A stretch of DNA of 64,000 bases from assembly GCA_963803165.1 (NCBI GenBank), contig CAWDLK010000006.1, positions 192,489 through 256,488 on the forward strand. Reading direction: 5' to 3'. This stretch comes from Changshengia sp963803165. GTDB taxonomy: Bacteria > Chloroflexota > Dormibacteria > Aeolococcales > Aeolococcaceae. The notes under the pieces are model-generated. The model ran no database searches, was not told where the DNA came from, and worked only from the letters and a program-made list of their open reading frames with translations. Each line of letters opens with the position of its first letter. Position 1 is the first letter of the stretch. Shown in pieces: positions 18,229 to 26,360 of this stretch. The position numbers and the translations under genes are program-made.

Positions 18229-20712
18229 TCAGATCCTACGGATCATCTCGCGCTCGATCGCCTGCCGGGCCCTCCGCACCAGGGGGGCGAGCGGGTGCTC
18301 CCGGAGCACCTGCTCCATCTGGCGGAGCAGTGAGTAGAGGTTCTTGACCGCCTTCACCAGGTCGCCGATGTCGGAGCCCGGGGGCGTCTCGATCTCGGCG
18401 AGGGGCACCCCCGCGGCCCACTGGTGGGCGGCGGCGACGAAGTCGAAGGAGAGCGGGCGGAGAGTGGCGACGCCGTGGTGCTCCTCGATGGCCGCGAGAC
18501 GCTGGAGGTCGGCGCGCAGCAGGCGGTGGCCGCGCTCGATGCCGCGGGTTGGCCACTGCCGCCGGGCCGGCTGCGGCCGCTCGCGCCCCCGGTCCTCGGC
18601 CACCAGCATGGTCAGCACCCCGACCAGCTCGGGCGGGCTCAGCTCCTCGAGCCAGCCGGCCTCGATGGCGTCGGCGACCAGCAGGGCGCTCTCGCCGAAG
18701 AGCGCCTCGGCGAGCAGACCGAGCGCGGTGGGGCGGTCGCTCTCCAGGAACCCTGCCTCTCGGAGCGCACCGCGCAGGGCCCGGAACTCGCGGCGGTAGC
18801 GGCCGCGCGCCGAGCGCAGCTCCTCCTCGCCATGGCGGAGGGTCTCCTCGACCTCCTCGCTCTCGCGGCGGTGGCCGCGGTGCTCGCTCAGGTGGGGGCA
18901 CCCGGTGCAGGGGCTCTGTTCCAGCCGGGCCCGCGAGGCCTTGAGGGAGCGGCGCATGGTCTCGTACCGGCCCCCCGGGTCGGCGGCGCGGCCCCCGTAG
19001 CGCCCCGCCCGGCTGTCCCGCCAGTGCTGGCGCTGAGCCCGGCGGACCTCGGTTTCCAGCGCCTCGACCTGGGACGCCAGGCCCAGGTGACGGGTGAGCG
19101 TCGTCTCGGTGCAGGCGTGCCGGGGATGGCGGAAGACGCGCCGTCGCAGGTCCTCGCGCAGCTCCTCGAGGTTGGCCCGCCGGTGCACCCAGTGCTCGCT
19201 GCGCGTCAGCGCCTGGTACTGGCCGAAGGAGCGGTCGAGCAGCTCCTCGGCGCGTTCCAGGCTTCGCGTCTTGAGCAGGGCGAGCACCATGGTGTAGGTG
19301 GGCGCGAACTTGGACTCGACGCTCATCTCGCCGCCGATGGCGGCGTCGTAGATGTCGCGCACGTCGACGTCCAACTCCTTGAGGATGATCCCGTGCCCGA
19401 GGGTGTCGATGCCGCGCCTGCCCGCTCGCCCCATCAGCTGGGTCAGCTCCGCGGGGGTCAGCTCATGGAAGCCGGTGCCGTCGAACTTGGTGAAGGAGGA
19501 GACCACGCAGGCTCGGGCGGGCATGTTCAGTCCCAGCGAGAGGGTCTCGGTGGCGAACACCACCTTGACCAGACCGCGCTGGAAGAGCACCTCGACGGTC
19601 TCCTTCGCGTAGGGCAGCATCCCGGCGTGGTGCATGGCGATCCCGCGGCGGAGCAGCCGGGTGTCGACGGCGTCGAGGAAGACCTGTCGCTCGTCGTCGT
19701 CGACGATCGCCTCGATGCGGCGGGACACCTCGGCATCGATGGCGAGCTTCTCCGCGTCGCCGGTGAGGTCGAGCCCGTGCACGGCGCACCGGGAGAGGGC
19801 CTCGCGGCAGCCGCGCCGGGAGAAGATGAAGTAGATCGCGGGCAGCATCCCCCCCGCCCGCAGCCGCTCCACCACCTGGAGCAGGTCGTTCTCCGGGGCC
19901 CGTCGCGCGTAGCGCAGCCGCAGGTCGCCGGCACTCAGGTTCTGGGCCCGTTCCAGGGTCCGGCGGGCCACCTGCCCGCGCTCGTCGAAGAGCGGCCAGA
20001 GCTGGTTGTCGAGGCAGAGCCAGAGCTCGAGCGCCACCGGCCGCTCGGTCTGGGTCACCACCGCGATCCCCCCGCGGAGCCCGCTCATCCAGGCGGCCAC
20101 CTCGTCGACGTTGCTGATGGTGGCCGACAGTCCGGTGATCCGGATGTGGCGGGGTGCCTCGATGATCACCTCCTCCCACACCGTCCCCCGGGGGTGATCG
20201 TCGATGTAGTGCACCTCGTCGAGGATCACGTCGCCCACCGTGTCCAGGCGCTCCGGCTCGTCGTAGAGGATGTTGCGCAGGATCTCGGTGGTCATCACCA
20301 CCACCGGCGCGGCCTCGTTGAGCGTGTGCTCGCCGGTCACCAGCCCGACGTTGCCGGCGCCGTAGCGCTCGCCCAGGTCGCGGAACTTCTGGTTGCTCAG
20401 CGCCTTCAGAGGGGTGGTGTAGATGACCCGCTGGGGGCTCTCGGGGTCCCGGCGCAGGGCGGGTGGCGCGGCCAGGCAGCGCCAGATCGCGTACTCGGCG
20501 ATCAGCGTCTTGCCACTCGAGGTGGGGGCGCTGACCAGCACTCCCCGCGATCGCTCGAGCTTGGTGATGGCCTCGACCTGGAAGGGGTCCAGGGTCAGCC
20601 CTACGTGGGCGCTGAAGGCGCGCACCAGCTCGTCGCTGCTCGGTGGGGCATCGGCGGCGGCGCCATGGCTCCGGGGCGCGCCTCCCCGCGGCGGCCTCCC
20701 CGCAGGACTCAC
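18229..20712 (-). CDS. helY: DEAD/DEAH-box RNA helicase, Mtr4/Ski2-like (HelY type)
   Basis: ATP-dependent RNA helicase of 827 residues. Motifs in order: Walker A SAPTSSGKT near residue 61, TTPLKALSNQK, DEVHYIDD (Walker B), SAT, the second RecA domain with ATETLSLGLNMP, and QLMGRAGRRG. A long C-terminal part with a Cys-containing insertion (CTGCPHLSEH) and a helical DSHCT-like end follows. Relatives unwind structured RNA for decay. GTG at 20712 overlaps the MFS stop (GTGA), so translation is probably coupled to it. Confidence 0.9.
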   Translation of the reverse strand: MSPAGRPPRGGAPRSHGAAADAPPSSDELVRAFSAHVGLTLDPFQVEAITKLERSRGVLVSAPTSSGKTLIAEYAIWRCLAAPPALRRDPESPQRVIYTTPLKALSNQKFRDLGERYGAGNVGLVTGEHTLNEAAPVVVMTTEILRNILYDEPERLDTVGDVILDEVHYIDDHPRGTVWEEVIIEAPRHIRITGLSATISNVDEVAAWMSGLRGGIAVVTQTERPVALELWLCLDNQLWPLFDERGQVARRTLERAQNLSAGDLRLRYARRAPENDLLQVVERLRAGGMLPAIYFIFSRRGCREALSRCAVHGLDLTGDAEKLAIDAEVSRRIEAIVDDDERQVFLDAVDTRLLRRGIAMHHAGMLPYAKETVEVLFQRGLVKVVFATETLSLGLNMPARACVVSSFTKFDGTGFHELTPAELTQLMGRAGRRGIDTLGHGIILKELDVDVRDIYDAAIGGEMSVESKFAPTYTMVLALLKTRSLERAEELLDRSFGQYQALTRSEHWVHRRANLEELREDLRRRVFRHPRHACTETTLTRHLGLASQVEALETEVRRAQRQHWRDSRAGRYGGRAADPGGRYETMRRSLKASRARLEQSPCTGCPHLSEHRGHRRESEEVEETLRHGEEELRSARGRYRREFRALRGALREAGFLESDRPTALGLLAEALFGESALLVADAIEAGWLEELSPPELVGVLTMLVAEDRGRERPQPARRQWPTRGIERGHRLLRADLQRLAAIEEHHGVATLRPLSFDFVAAAHQWAAGVPLAEIETPPGSDIGDLVKAVKNLYSLLRQMEQVLREHPLAPLVRRARQAIEREMIRRI

Positions 20713-22145
20713 TCGGGGACCGCGCCGCTCTCGGCGGGGTGCTCTCGCCGCCGCAGTCCCACCAGGGCGACCACGGTGCCGGCGACGCAGAGGAGCGCGC
20801 CGACGAGCATGGCCTGGTGGAAACCGCCGGTGAAGGAGCCGGCGTCGTCCGCGCTCCCGCCCAGGCCCGCCAGCAGCGGCACCGCCGCCACCCCCAGCAG
20901 GCCGGCCACCCGGGTGATCGCGTTGTTGACCCCCGACGCCACGCCGGCGCGAGTCGACGGCACCGCACCGAGGATCGTGGTCGTGACCGGGCCCACGGTG
21001 ACAGCGAGGCCGGCGCCGAAGACCAGTCCCGCCGGCAGCACCGCGGTCAGGTAGGAGGTGTGGCCGGGCACCCGGATGAAGAGGAGCAGGCCGACGGCGG
21101 CGAGCAGCGGTCCGAGGGCCATCAGCCGCCGGGCACCCATCCGATCCACCAGCCGTCCCGCCCGGGAGGAGAGCCCGAGCAGCAGGAGGGTGATGGGGAA
21201 GATGGCCGCCCCCGAGGCCAGGGCGCTGTAGCCGGCGGCCCACTGGAGCTCCAGGACGATGAGGAGGAGGGAGGCGGTGAGCGCCGCGTAGACGAAGAGG
21301 GTGGCGAGGTTGGCCACCGCGAAGCCGCGGATGGTGAACAGCGAGAGCGGCAGCAGGGGGCGATCCCGCCGCGACTCGACGGCGGCGAACACGGCCAGGA
21401 GGACGGCCCCGAGCAGGACCGCGCCTCCGCCCAGCACCACCCCGTGCCGGGGGCCCTCGACCAGCCCGAGCGTGACCAGCGCCAGCCCGGCGGTGGCGAT
21501 CAGCGCGCCGCCGAGGTCGACGTCCCCCCGCAGCCTCCGCGGGCCGGCCTCGCGGGCGGGGAGGTGGTTGGCGGCGGCGAGGAGAGCGGCCGCCGCCAGC
21601 GGGATGTTGATCAGGAAGACCCAGCGCCACCCGCCGTGGTCGACCAGGAAGCCGCCCAGGAGCGGGCCGACGACGGTGGCGAGACCCGAGACGGCCGACC
21701 AGACGCCGATCGCCCGCCCCCGGTCACCCGCGGAGAAGCTGGTCGAGACGATGGCCAGGGACCCGGGGACCAGCAGGCTCGCCGCCGCCCCCTGGAGCAG
21801 CCGGGCGACGACCAGGAAGGCCCCGCTCCCGGCCACCCCGCAGAGGGCCGAGGTCACCCCGAAGCCCGCCGCCCCGATCAGGAAGACGCGTCCGTGCCCC
21901 ACCACCTCGCCGATCGCGCCGCCCAGCAGCACCAGCCCGGCGAGGCTGATGAGGTACGCCTCCAGGACCCACTGAAGAGTCGAGAGATGACCCCCGAGGG
22001 CGCGCCCGATGGCGGGCAGGGCGACCACCACGGTGGTGGTGTCGAGGAGGGCCATCCCCGAGCCGAGGATGGTCGCGGCGAGGACCCAGCGGCCCGCCGC
22101 GTCGGAGAGCGTCAGCCGCCGGGCTGGCCCGAGCTCGACGTTCAC
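20709..22145 (-). CDS. MFS transporter, DHA2 (EmrB/QacA) drug-exporter type
   Basis: Inner-membrane exporter of 478 residues with about 14 transmembrane helices. Motif C-like ALLDTTTVVVALPAIGRALG and the helix 4-5 region LLQGAAASLLVPGSLAIV, followed by SAVSGLATVVGPLLGGFLVD, are typical of the DHA2 family. Drugs or small toxic compounds exchanged for protons are the likely substrates. GTG at 22145 overlaps the DUF503 gene stop, and its own stop overlaps the helicase start. The link between exporter and helicase is positional only. Confidence 0.9.
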   Translation of the reverse strand: MNVELGPARRLTLSDAAGRWVLAATILGSGMALLDTTTVVVALPAIGRALGGHLSTLQWVLEAYLISLAGLVLLGGAIGEVVGHGRVFLIGAAGFGVTSALCGVAGSGAFLVVARLLQGAAASLLVPGSLAIVSTSFSAGDRGRAIGVWSAVSGLATVVGPLLGGFLVDHGGWRWVFLINIPLAAAALLAAANHLPAREAGPRRLRGDVDLGGALIATAGLALVTLGLVEGPRHGVVLGGGAVLLGAVLLAVFAAVESRRDRPLLPLSLFTIRGFAVANLATLFVYAALTASLLLIVLELQWAAGYSALASGAAIFPITLLLLGLSSRAGRLVDRMGARRLMALGPLLAAVGLLLFIRVPGHTSYLTAVLPAGLVFGAGLAVTVGPVTTTILGAVPSTRAGVASGVNNAITRVAGLLGVAAVPLLAGLGGSADDAGSFTGGFHQAMLVGALLCVAGTVVALVGLRRREHPAESGAVPE

Positions 22146-22429
22146 AGGCGCAGGATCTCGAACCTCGAATCGGTGAGCAGGGCCTCGCCGTCCTCCGCCA
22201 CGAAGTTGAGCACCTTCTGGCACACCTCGTCGGCGTGACGGGCGTCGTTGGAGACGCAGGCCACCCCGAGCTGCACGGCCTGCCAGAGGTCCTGGTCGCC
22301 GACCTCGGCGATGGCGACGTCGAAGGTCCGGCGGACCCGGGCGACCAGAGAGCGGACCACCTGGCGCTTCTCCTTGAGGGAGCCGCTGTCCGGGACCTGG
22401 AGGCGCAGGACCAGGGTTCCGATGACCAT
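22142..22429 (-). CDS. DUF503 (YlxP-like) small protein
   Basis: Protein of 95 residues with the DUF503 pattern: VIGTLVLRLQVPDSGSLKEKRQVVRSLVARVR at the N-terminus (region 2-34), then VAIAEVGDQDLWQAVQLGVACVSN, and a short C-terminal strand. Members are ferredoxin-like fold proteins found next to ribosome-maturation genes; function is unclear. ATG at 22429. It heads a three-gene minus-strand run with the exporter and helicase. Confidence 0.85.
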   Translation of the reverse strand: MVIGTLVLRLQVPDSGSLKEKRQVVRSLVARVRRTFDVAIAEVGDQDLWQAVQLGVACVSNDARHADEVCQKVLNFVAEDGEALLTDSRFEILRL

Positions 22430-22500
22430 CCCCGGCAAGCTAGCAGACCGGTGCGGGGAGGGACCTCCCCGCCACCCGCTGCGCGTGGGAGGAGACGGCG

Positions 22501-22529
22501 GAGGCGGCCGCCGCGGGGGCGGCCGCCTC
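22501..22529 (-). terminator. Strong GC hairpin downstream of the sedolisin gene
   Basis: Perfect 12-bp arms GAGGCGGCCGCC and GGCGGCCGCCTC separated by five bases, 26 bases after the protease stop. No T-run follows, as is common in GC-rich genomes. A second hairpin (GGGGAGG/CCTCCCC) lies at about 22454-22470. Confidence 0.45.
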
Positions 22530-22554
22530 AATGCCGTCGAAGGCTCGGGTCAGG

Positions 22555-24039
22555 TCAGAACGGGGGCCCGGCGCCCCGGGCGAGAGCCGGGACGAACCGG
22601 GCGGCGTCCACCGTCCCCCAGCCGGTGGCGTCGTTGTAGTAGCCGTTGGCGTTGAATCCGGGGACGGTCACCAGGTCACTGCTGCTGGCGCACGCACCGG
22701 TGTTGGGGTCGACATCGGCCGCGATGCAGAAGGTGTAGGTGTTGCTCCCCTGGGTGACCGGCACGATCCCGCTGCCGTGGCCGCCCTGCTCGGCGAGGGT
22801 GTACAGGTCGGGGTTGAGGTAGCCGAGGCTGTGGCCGGCGTACTGGTCGGCGAGGGCCACGATGCCGGAGAAGAGGGGGCTGGCCTCGCTGGTGCCGCCG
22901 ACGATGCCCCAGCCGCCCTGGTAGGTCACGCCGCCGTAGACCGCCGTGGCCTGGTAGAAGTCGACGGCCCCGTTCACCGCGGCGCTCATGGCGATGTCAG
23001 GGGTTCCCCGGTGGTTGCCGACGGTGCTGGCGACCCCATTCTGGAAGGACGGCCGCGAGAAGACGGTCGAGAGCCCGCCGCCGCTCGCTCCCCAGGTGTA
23101 GGCGGGTCCGGGGACGCCGACGGTCGTGCTGGAGTCGTTCCAGACGCTGGCCGGGGCGGTCACGTACCCGTTGCCGCTGATGTGGAGCTGGGTGCCGCCC
23201 ACGGCGGTCACCAGCGGGTCGGAGCTGGGCCAGTCGATGGCGCGGGTCGAGTAGCAGCAGCTGAGGTCGCCGAGGTAGTCGGTCGACCCCTGGTCGCCGC
23301 TCGCGGCGAGCACCGTGATCCCGTTCGCCTCCGCGTTCTCGTACGCGCTGCGCAGCGAGCTGTACGGGGTGAGCTGGCCGGGGCTGAAGGTCTGCTCGGT
23401 GGCACCGAAGCTCTGGGTGATCACCTGGCCGAGGTGGTGCTCGACCACGTAGTTCTCGGCGGCGATGATGTCAGGAAAGCCCGTGATGCCCTCGGTCTCC
23501 GTGGTCGGCGACTCGACCAGCAGGAGGTTGGCGTCAGGGGCCATGGTGTGCGCCCACTCCACGTCCAGGCTGGTCTCGGTGCCCCAGCCGTAGCAGTCGC
23601 CGGCGCCCTCGGGATCAGTGGTGCAGGACGGGACGTAGCCCACCGGCTGGATCACCCGGAACGAGGGCGGCGCCGGCAGGTGGAACGCCTGGTCGAAGGT
23701 GGCCAGGTCGCTCTGGATGGTCGGCGAGCCGTACGCGTCGACGATGACGATGGTCTCGCCGCGGCCGTTGATGCCCTGGTTGAAGAGCGGCTGAAGGTCG
23801 TAGGCGCTCTGCAGCTGGAACGGCTGGTAGCAGGCGATGTCGAAGGCGGTCTCACACTCGGCGGTGGTTGGCGGCTGGGCGAGGTTGCTGGTGAACAGCA
23901 CGTGCCCCGTCGAGTCGGGTACCAGCCGGACGGCGGCGACCGCGGCCGGGACCGCCACCGCGGCCGCGCCTCCGCCGAACAGGGCCATAGCGCTCGCCGC
24001 CACCATCTGGGCGAGCGAGCTTCCGCGTGGGATGCGCAT
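22555..24039 (-). CDS. Secreted S53 family peptidase (sedolisin/kumamolisin-like)
   Basis: Extracellular serine-carboxyl protease of 494 residues. A signal peptide spans about residues 1-35 (basic start, SLAQMVAASAMALFGGGAAA). The catalytic tetrad of sedolisins is visible: Glu155 and Asp159 in GTETSLDVEW, Asp249 in AASGDQGS, and Ser384 in GGTSEASP. The calcium-site region is near GTVDAARFV at the C-terminus. The N-terminal pro-domain is very short, unlike typical pro-kumamolisins. ATG at 24039 follows a good GGGAGGT Shine-Dalgarno. Confidence 0.9.
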   Translation of the reverse strand: MRIPRGSSLAQMVAASAMALFGGGAAAVAVPAAVAAVRLVPDSTGHVLFTSNLAQPPTTAECETAFDIACYQPFQLQSAYDLQPLFNQGINGRGETIVIVDAYGSPTIQSDLATFDQAFHLPAPPSFRVIQPVGYVPSCTTDPEGAGDCYGWGTETSLDVEWAHTMAPDANLLLVESPTTETEGITGFPDIIAAENYVVEHHLGQVITQSFGATEQTFSPGQLTPYSSLRSAYENAEANGITVLAASGDQGSTDYLGDLSCCYSTRAIDWPSSDPLVTAVGGTQLHISGNGYVTAPASVWNDSSTTVGVPGPAYTWGASGGGLSTVFSRPSFQNGVASTVGNHRGTPDIAMSAAVNGAVDFYQATAVYGGVTYQGGWGIVGGTSEASPLFSGIVALADQYAGHSLGYLNPDLYTLAEQGGHGSGIVPVTQGSNTYTFCIAADVDPNTGACASSSDLVTVPGFNANGYYNDATGWGTVDAARFVPALARGAGPPF

Positions 24040-24158
24040 CTCTCTACCTCCCTACCTTCGCCACCCGAGGTCGTCGGGCGCCGGGTTCCGAGCCAAAGTA
24101 CCAGGCGGTACCGCCGCTGAAAAGAGGCAGCCCGGCGGGCGCCGTGCCCCGGGGAGGG

Positions 24159-24443
24159 TCAGAGGATGCGGAGCAGCTTCTGGCGGAGCGCCTCGAGGCT
24201 CTCGAAGTCCCCGATCGACGGCCGGGCCGGCGTCTTGCCCGGGAACTTGAGGTGCTGCACCGCCTCCGCCAGGAGCTGGATCTCCTCCTCGGTGAGGCGG
24301 ACCGAGCGCAGGTTGTGCACCGGCGCGGTGGGCACCGGGTGGACCGCCGGCTCGGGCAGCGCGGGCTCGACCGGGCTCGGCTCCTCGGTGGTGCGGAAGA
24401 GCTCGTCCGAGCCGCGCAGCTGCGCGCGCCGGAACCCGGGCAT
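24159..24443 (-). CDS. Small protein partnered with ParA
   Basis: Protein of 94 residues from an ATG overlapping the ParA stop by one base. It has a basic start (MPGFRRAQLRG), a Pro/Glu-rich middle, and a C-terminal helical region (VRLTEEEIQLLAEAVQHL and FESLEALRQKLLRIL). No HTH or ParB box is visible. As it is translated right after ParA, it could be a small adapter that directs the ATPase; its family is unknown. Confidence 0.7.
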   Translation of the reverse strand: MPGFRRAQLRGSDELFRTTEEPSPVEPALPEPAVHPVPTAPVHNLRSVRLTEEEIQLLAEAVQHLKFPGKTPARPSIGDFESLEALRQKLLRIL

Positions 24444-25270
24444 CACGGCCGCCCGGCGCGGGCCCCGGAGCGCGCCGGCGCCGCCCTCCCCGTGGATCGC
24501 TGGACGCCCCTCTCGATGACGGTGTGGGCGAGGGCGCGGTAGGCCTTGGCACCGGGCGAGTCGGGGGCGTACTGGAGGATCGAGAGCCCGGCGAGCGGCG
24601 TCTCCGCAAAGCGGATCGACGCGTCCACCCGGATGTCGTAGACCTCGTCGCCGTAGCGCTCCTTGACCAGCTCCAGCACCTCCTGGCTGTGCAGGGTCCG
24701 CGGCTTGTAGATGGTCGGGAGGATGCCGGCGATGCGCAGCTCCGGGTTGAGCTTCGCCCGGACCCGGTCGATGGTCCGCTGCAGCTGCTGCATCCCCTTC
24801 ATCCCGAAATACTCGCACTGGAGCGGGATGATCACCTCGGTCGAGGCCACCAGGGCGTTGACGCAGAGCAGGCCGAGTGAGGGAGGACAGTCGATGACCG
24901 CGAAGTCGAAGTCGGGGAGCAGGGGGGCGAGCTTCTCCTGGAGCACCAACTCGCGGCCGAACTCGGTGACCAGCTGGAGCTCGGCGCCGGAGAGCTCGAT
25001 GTTGGCGGGGAGGAAGTCGAGGCCGATCGGCTCCGAGCGCAGACGCGCCTCGGCGGCGGTGGTGGACGGCTCGGTGAGGATGTTGTAGACGGTCACCTCG
25101 AGCTCGTCCGGACGCCGGACGCCCATGTTGATGGTGAGGTGGCCCTGCGGATCGAGGTCCACGGCGAGCACCCGCGTACCGGCCTCGGCGAGCGCGGCGG
25201 CCAGGTTGACGGCGGTGGTGGTCTTGCCGACGCCGCCCTTCTGGTTGGCGATGGCGATGACCCGCGTCAC
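24443..25270 (-). CDS. ParA/Soj-family ATPase
   Basis: Partitioning-type ATPase of 275 residues that binds ATP and DNA cooperatively to position a cargo. The deviant Walker A motif is KGGVGKTT (residues 11-18), followed by DLDPQGHLTINMG and the Walker B-like AVIDCPPSLGLL, then the EYFGMKGMQQL region. ATG at 25270. No parB is in the window; the 94-residue downstream protein takes its place. A TPR protein diverges from it. Confidence 0.92.
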   Translation of the reverse strand: MTRVIAIANQKGGVGKTTTAVNLAAALAEAGTRVLAVDLDPQGHLTINMGVRRPDELEVTVYNILTEPSTTAAEARLRSEPIGLDFLPANIELSGAELQLVTEFGRELVLQEKLAPLLPDFDFAVIDCPPSLGLLCVNALVASTEVIIPLQCEYFGMKGMQQLQRTIDRVRAKLNPELRIAGILPTIYKPRTLHSQEVLELVKERYGDEVYDIRVDASIRFAETPLAGLSILQYAPDSPGAKAYRALAHTVIERGVQRSTGRAAPARSGARAGRP

Positions 25271-25335
25271 AGACCGTCCTGGTCCGGAGCGGGGGTCGAG
25301 AGCCCTGTCGAACAGATGCGCCGCACTGAGCCGGT

Positions 25336-25341
25336 ATCATA
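25336..25341 (-). promoter_or_regulatory. -10 box TATGAT of the parA promoter
   Basis: On the minus strand TATGAT, about 66 bases upstream of the parA ATG, preceded by TTTGGC at roughly 17 bases as a weak -35. Plus strand TATCAT at 25335-25340 overlaps it and may serve the divergent TPR gene. Confidence 0.4.
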
Positions 25342-25351
25342 GCGGACCCCG

Positions 25352-25414
25352 CCCGCTGCCAAAGCTGAATTCGGCAGCGGGCTGAGCGATCGAACTCGAA
25401 GCTGAGGGAGTTCG
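25352..25414 (+). promoter_or_regulatory. 5' leader hairpins of the TPR gene
   Basis: Two inverted repeats lie in the leader. CCCGCTGCC (25352-25360) pairs with GGCAGCGGG (25373-25381). CGAACTC (25391-25397) pairs with GAGTTCG (25408-25414), whose arm overlaps the end of the Shine-Dalgarno stretch GAGGGAG at 25404-25410. The second hairpin could mask the ribosome binding site. Confidence 0.35.
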
Positions 25415-25417
25415 CCG

Positions 25418-26302
25418 GTGGCTGAAGCCGAACGTGTCAAGCCGCGCAGCATCTACGTGGAAGAGGCGATCCAGGCGGCCCTGGAGAGCCGATGGCACGA
25501 TGCCGTGGCCATCAACCATGCGCTGATCGAGCGCCATGGCGGCGACGAGGAGACCTTCAACCGCATCGGCAAGGCCCTGACCGAGCTCGGAGAGCACCAG
25601 GCCGCCCTCGACGCGTACTCCCAGGCGCTCCAGATCAACCCCATGAACGTCATCGCCCAGAAGAACGTGCGCAAGCTCCAGCTCCTCCTCGACAGCCGCG
25701 AGCGGCCGGGCGGCTCCAAGGGCGCGATCGACGTCGACCTCTTCGCCGAGGAGCCGGGCAAGAGCGCGCTCACCGTGCTCAACCCGCCGAAATCGAGGGT
25801 GGTCATCGCGGTCGCCCCCGGCGAGGTGGTGGAGCTGCACCTCCAGGCCGGCGGGATCCAGGCCCAGACGGCGAGCGGGGTGGTGCTCGGCGACGTCGAC
25901 AGCAAGATCGCCCGGCGGCTGGTGCCCCTGATCGGGAGCGGCAACCGCTACACGGCGGTGGTGGCCCGGGTGGAGGAGAGCCAGATCGAGGTCATCGTCC
26001 GCGAGGCCTTCCAGTCGGCCGAGAACGCCCGCAAGTCGTCGTTCCCGGTGAGCCGCCAGAAGCGCGAGGAGTTCCGGCCCTACGCCAAGGATTCGCTGCT
26101 CGCCCAGCGCGGGGTGGACGAGGAGGCTCTCGGGGACGGCGACGAGGAGGAGCCGGCGGAGGTGGCCGGCGGCGGTGCGGCAGGGGAGGAGCTCGAGGCG
26201 ATCCCGTCCGGCGAGGAGTTCGAGGACCCGGCGCCCCTCGAGGAGGCCGACGAGGAGGATGACGACGTCGATGAGGACGCCCGCCCCGAGGACCAGTACT
26301 AG
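25418..26302 (+). CDS. TPR-domain protein with acidic C-terminal tail
   Basis: Protein of 294 residues. Two TPR-like helical repeats lie near residues 10-90 (NRIGKALTELGEHQAALDAYSQALQINPMN is the canonical unit, spanning about 46-75). A beta-rich middle domain follows (SRVVIAVAPGEVVELHLQAGG, then YTAVVARVEESQIEVIVREAF), and the last 80 residues are a low-complexity Glu/Asp tail. It starts with GTG at 25418, seven bases after GAGGGAG. It probably acts as a scaffold; function is unknown. Divergent from parA. Confidence 0.8.
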   Translation: MAEAERVKPRSIYVEEAIQAALESRWHDAVAINHALIERHGGDEETFNRIGKALTELGEHQAALDAYSQALQINPMNVIAQKNVRKLQLLLDSRERPGGSKGAIDVDLFAEEPGKSALTVLNPPKSRVVIAVAPGEVVELHLQAGGIQAQTASGVVLGDVDSKIARRLVPLIGSGNRYTAVVARVEESQIEVIVREAFQSAENARKSSFPVSRQKREEFRPYAKDSLLAQRGVDEEALGDGDEEEPAEVAGGGAAGEELEAIPSGEEFEDPAPLEEADEEDDDVDEDARPEDQY

Positions 26303-26360
26303 GGGTTGCGCCCGCGGCCCCGCGTAGCGCGGATCGCTGGCACAATCCGTGGCGTCGCCT

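Noticed and set aside
18424..21054. A plus-strand frame of 876 residues antisense to the helicase and MFS genes
   Set aside because: It crosses two real genes on the other strand that have full family motifs, and has no domain of its own.
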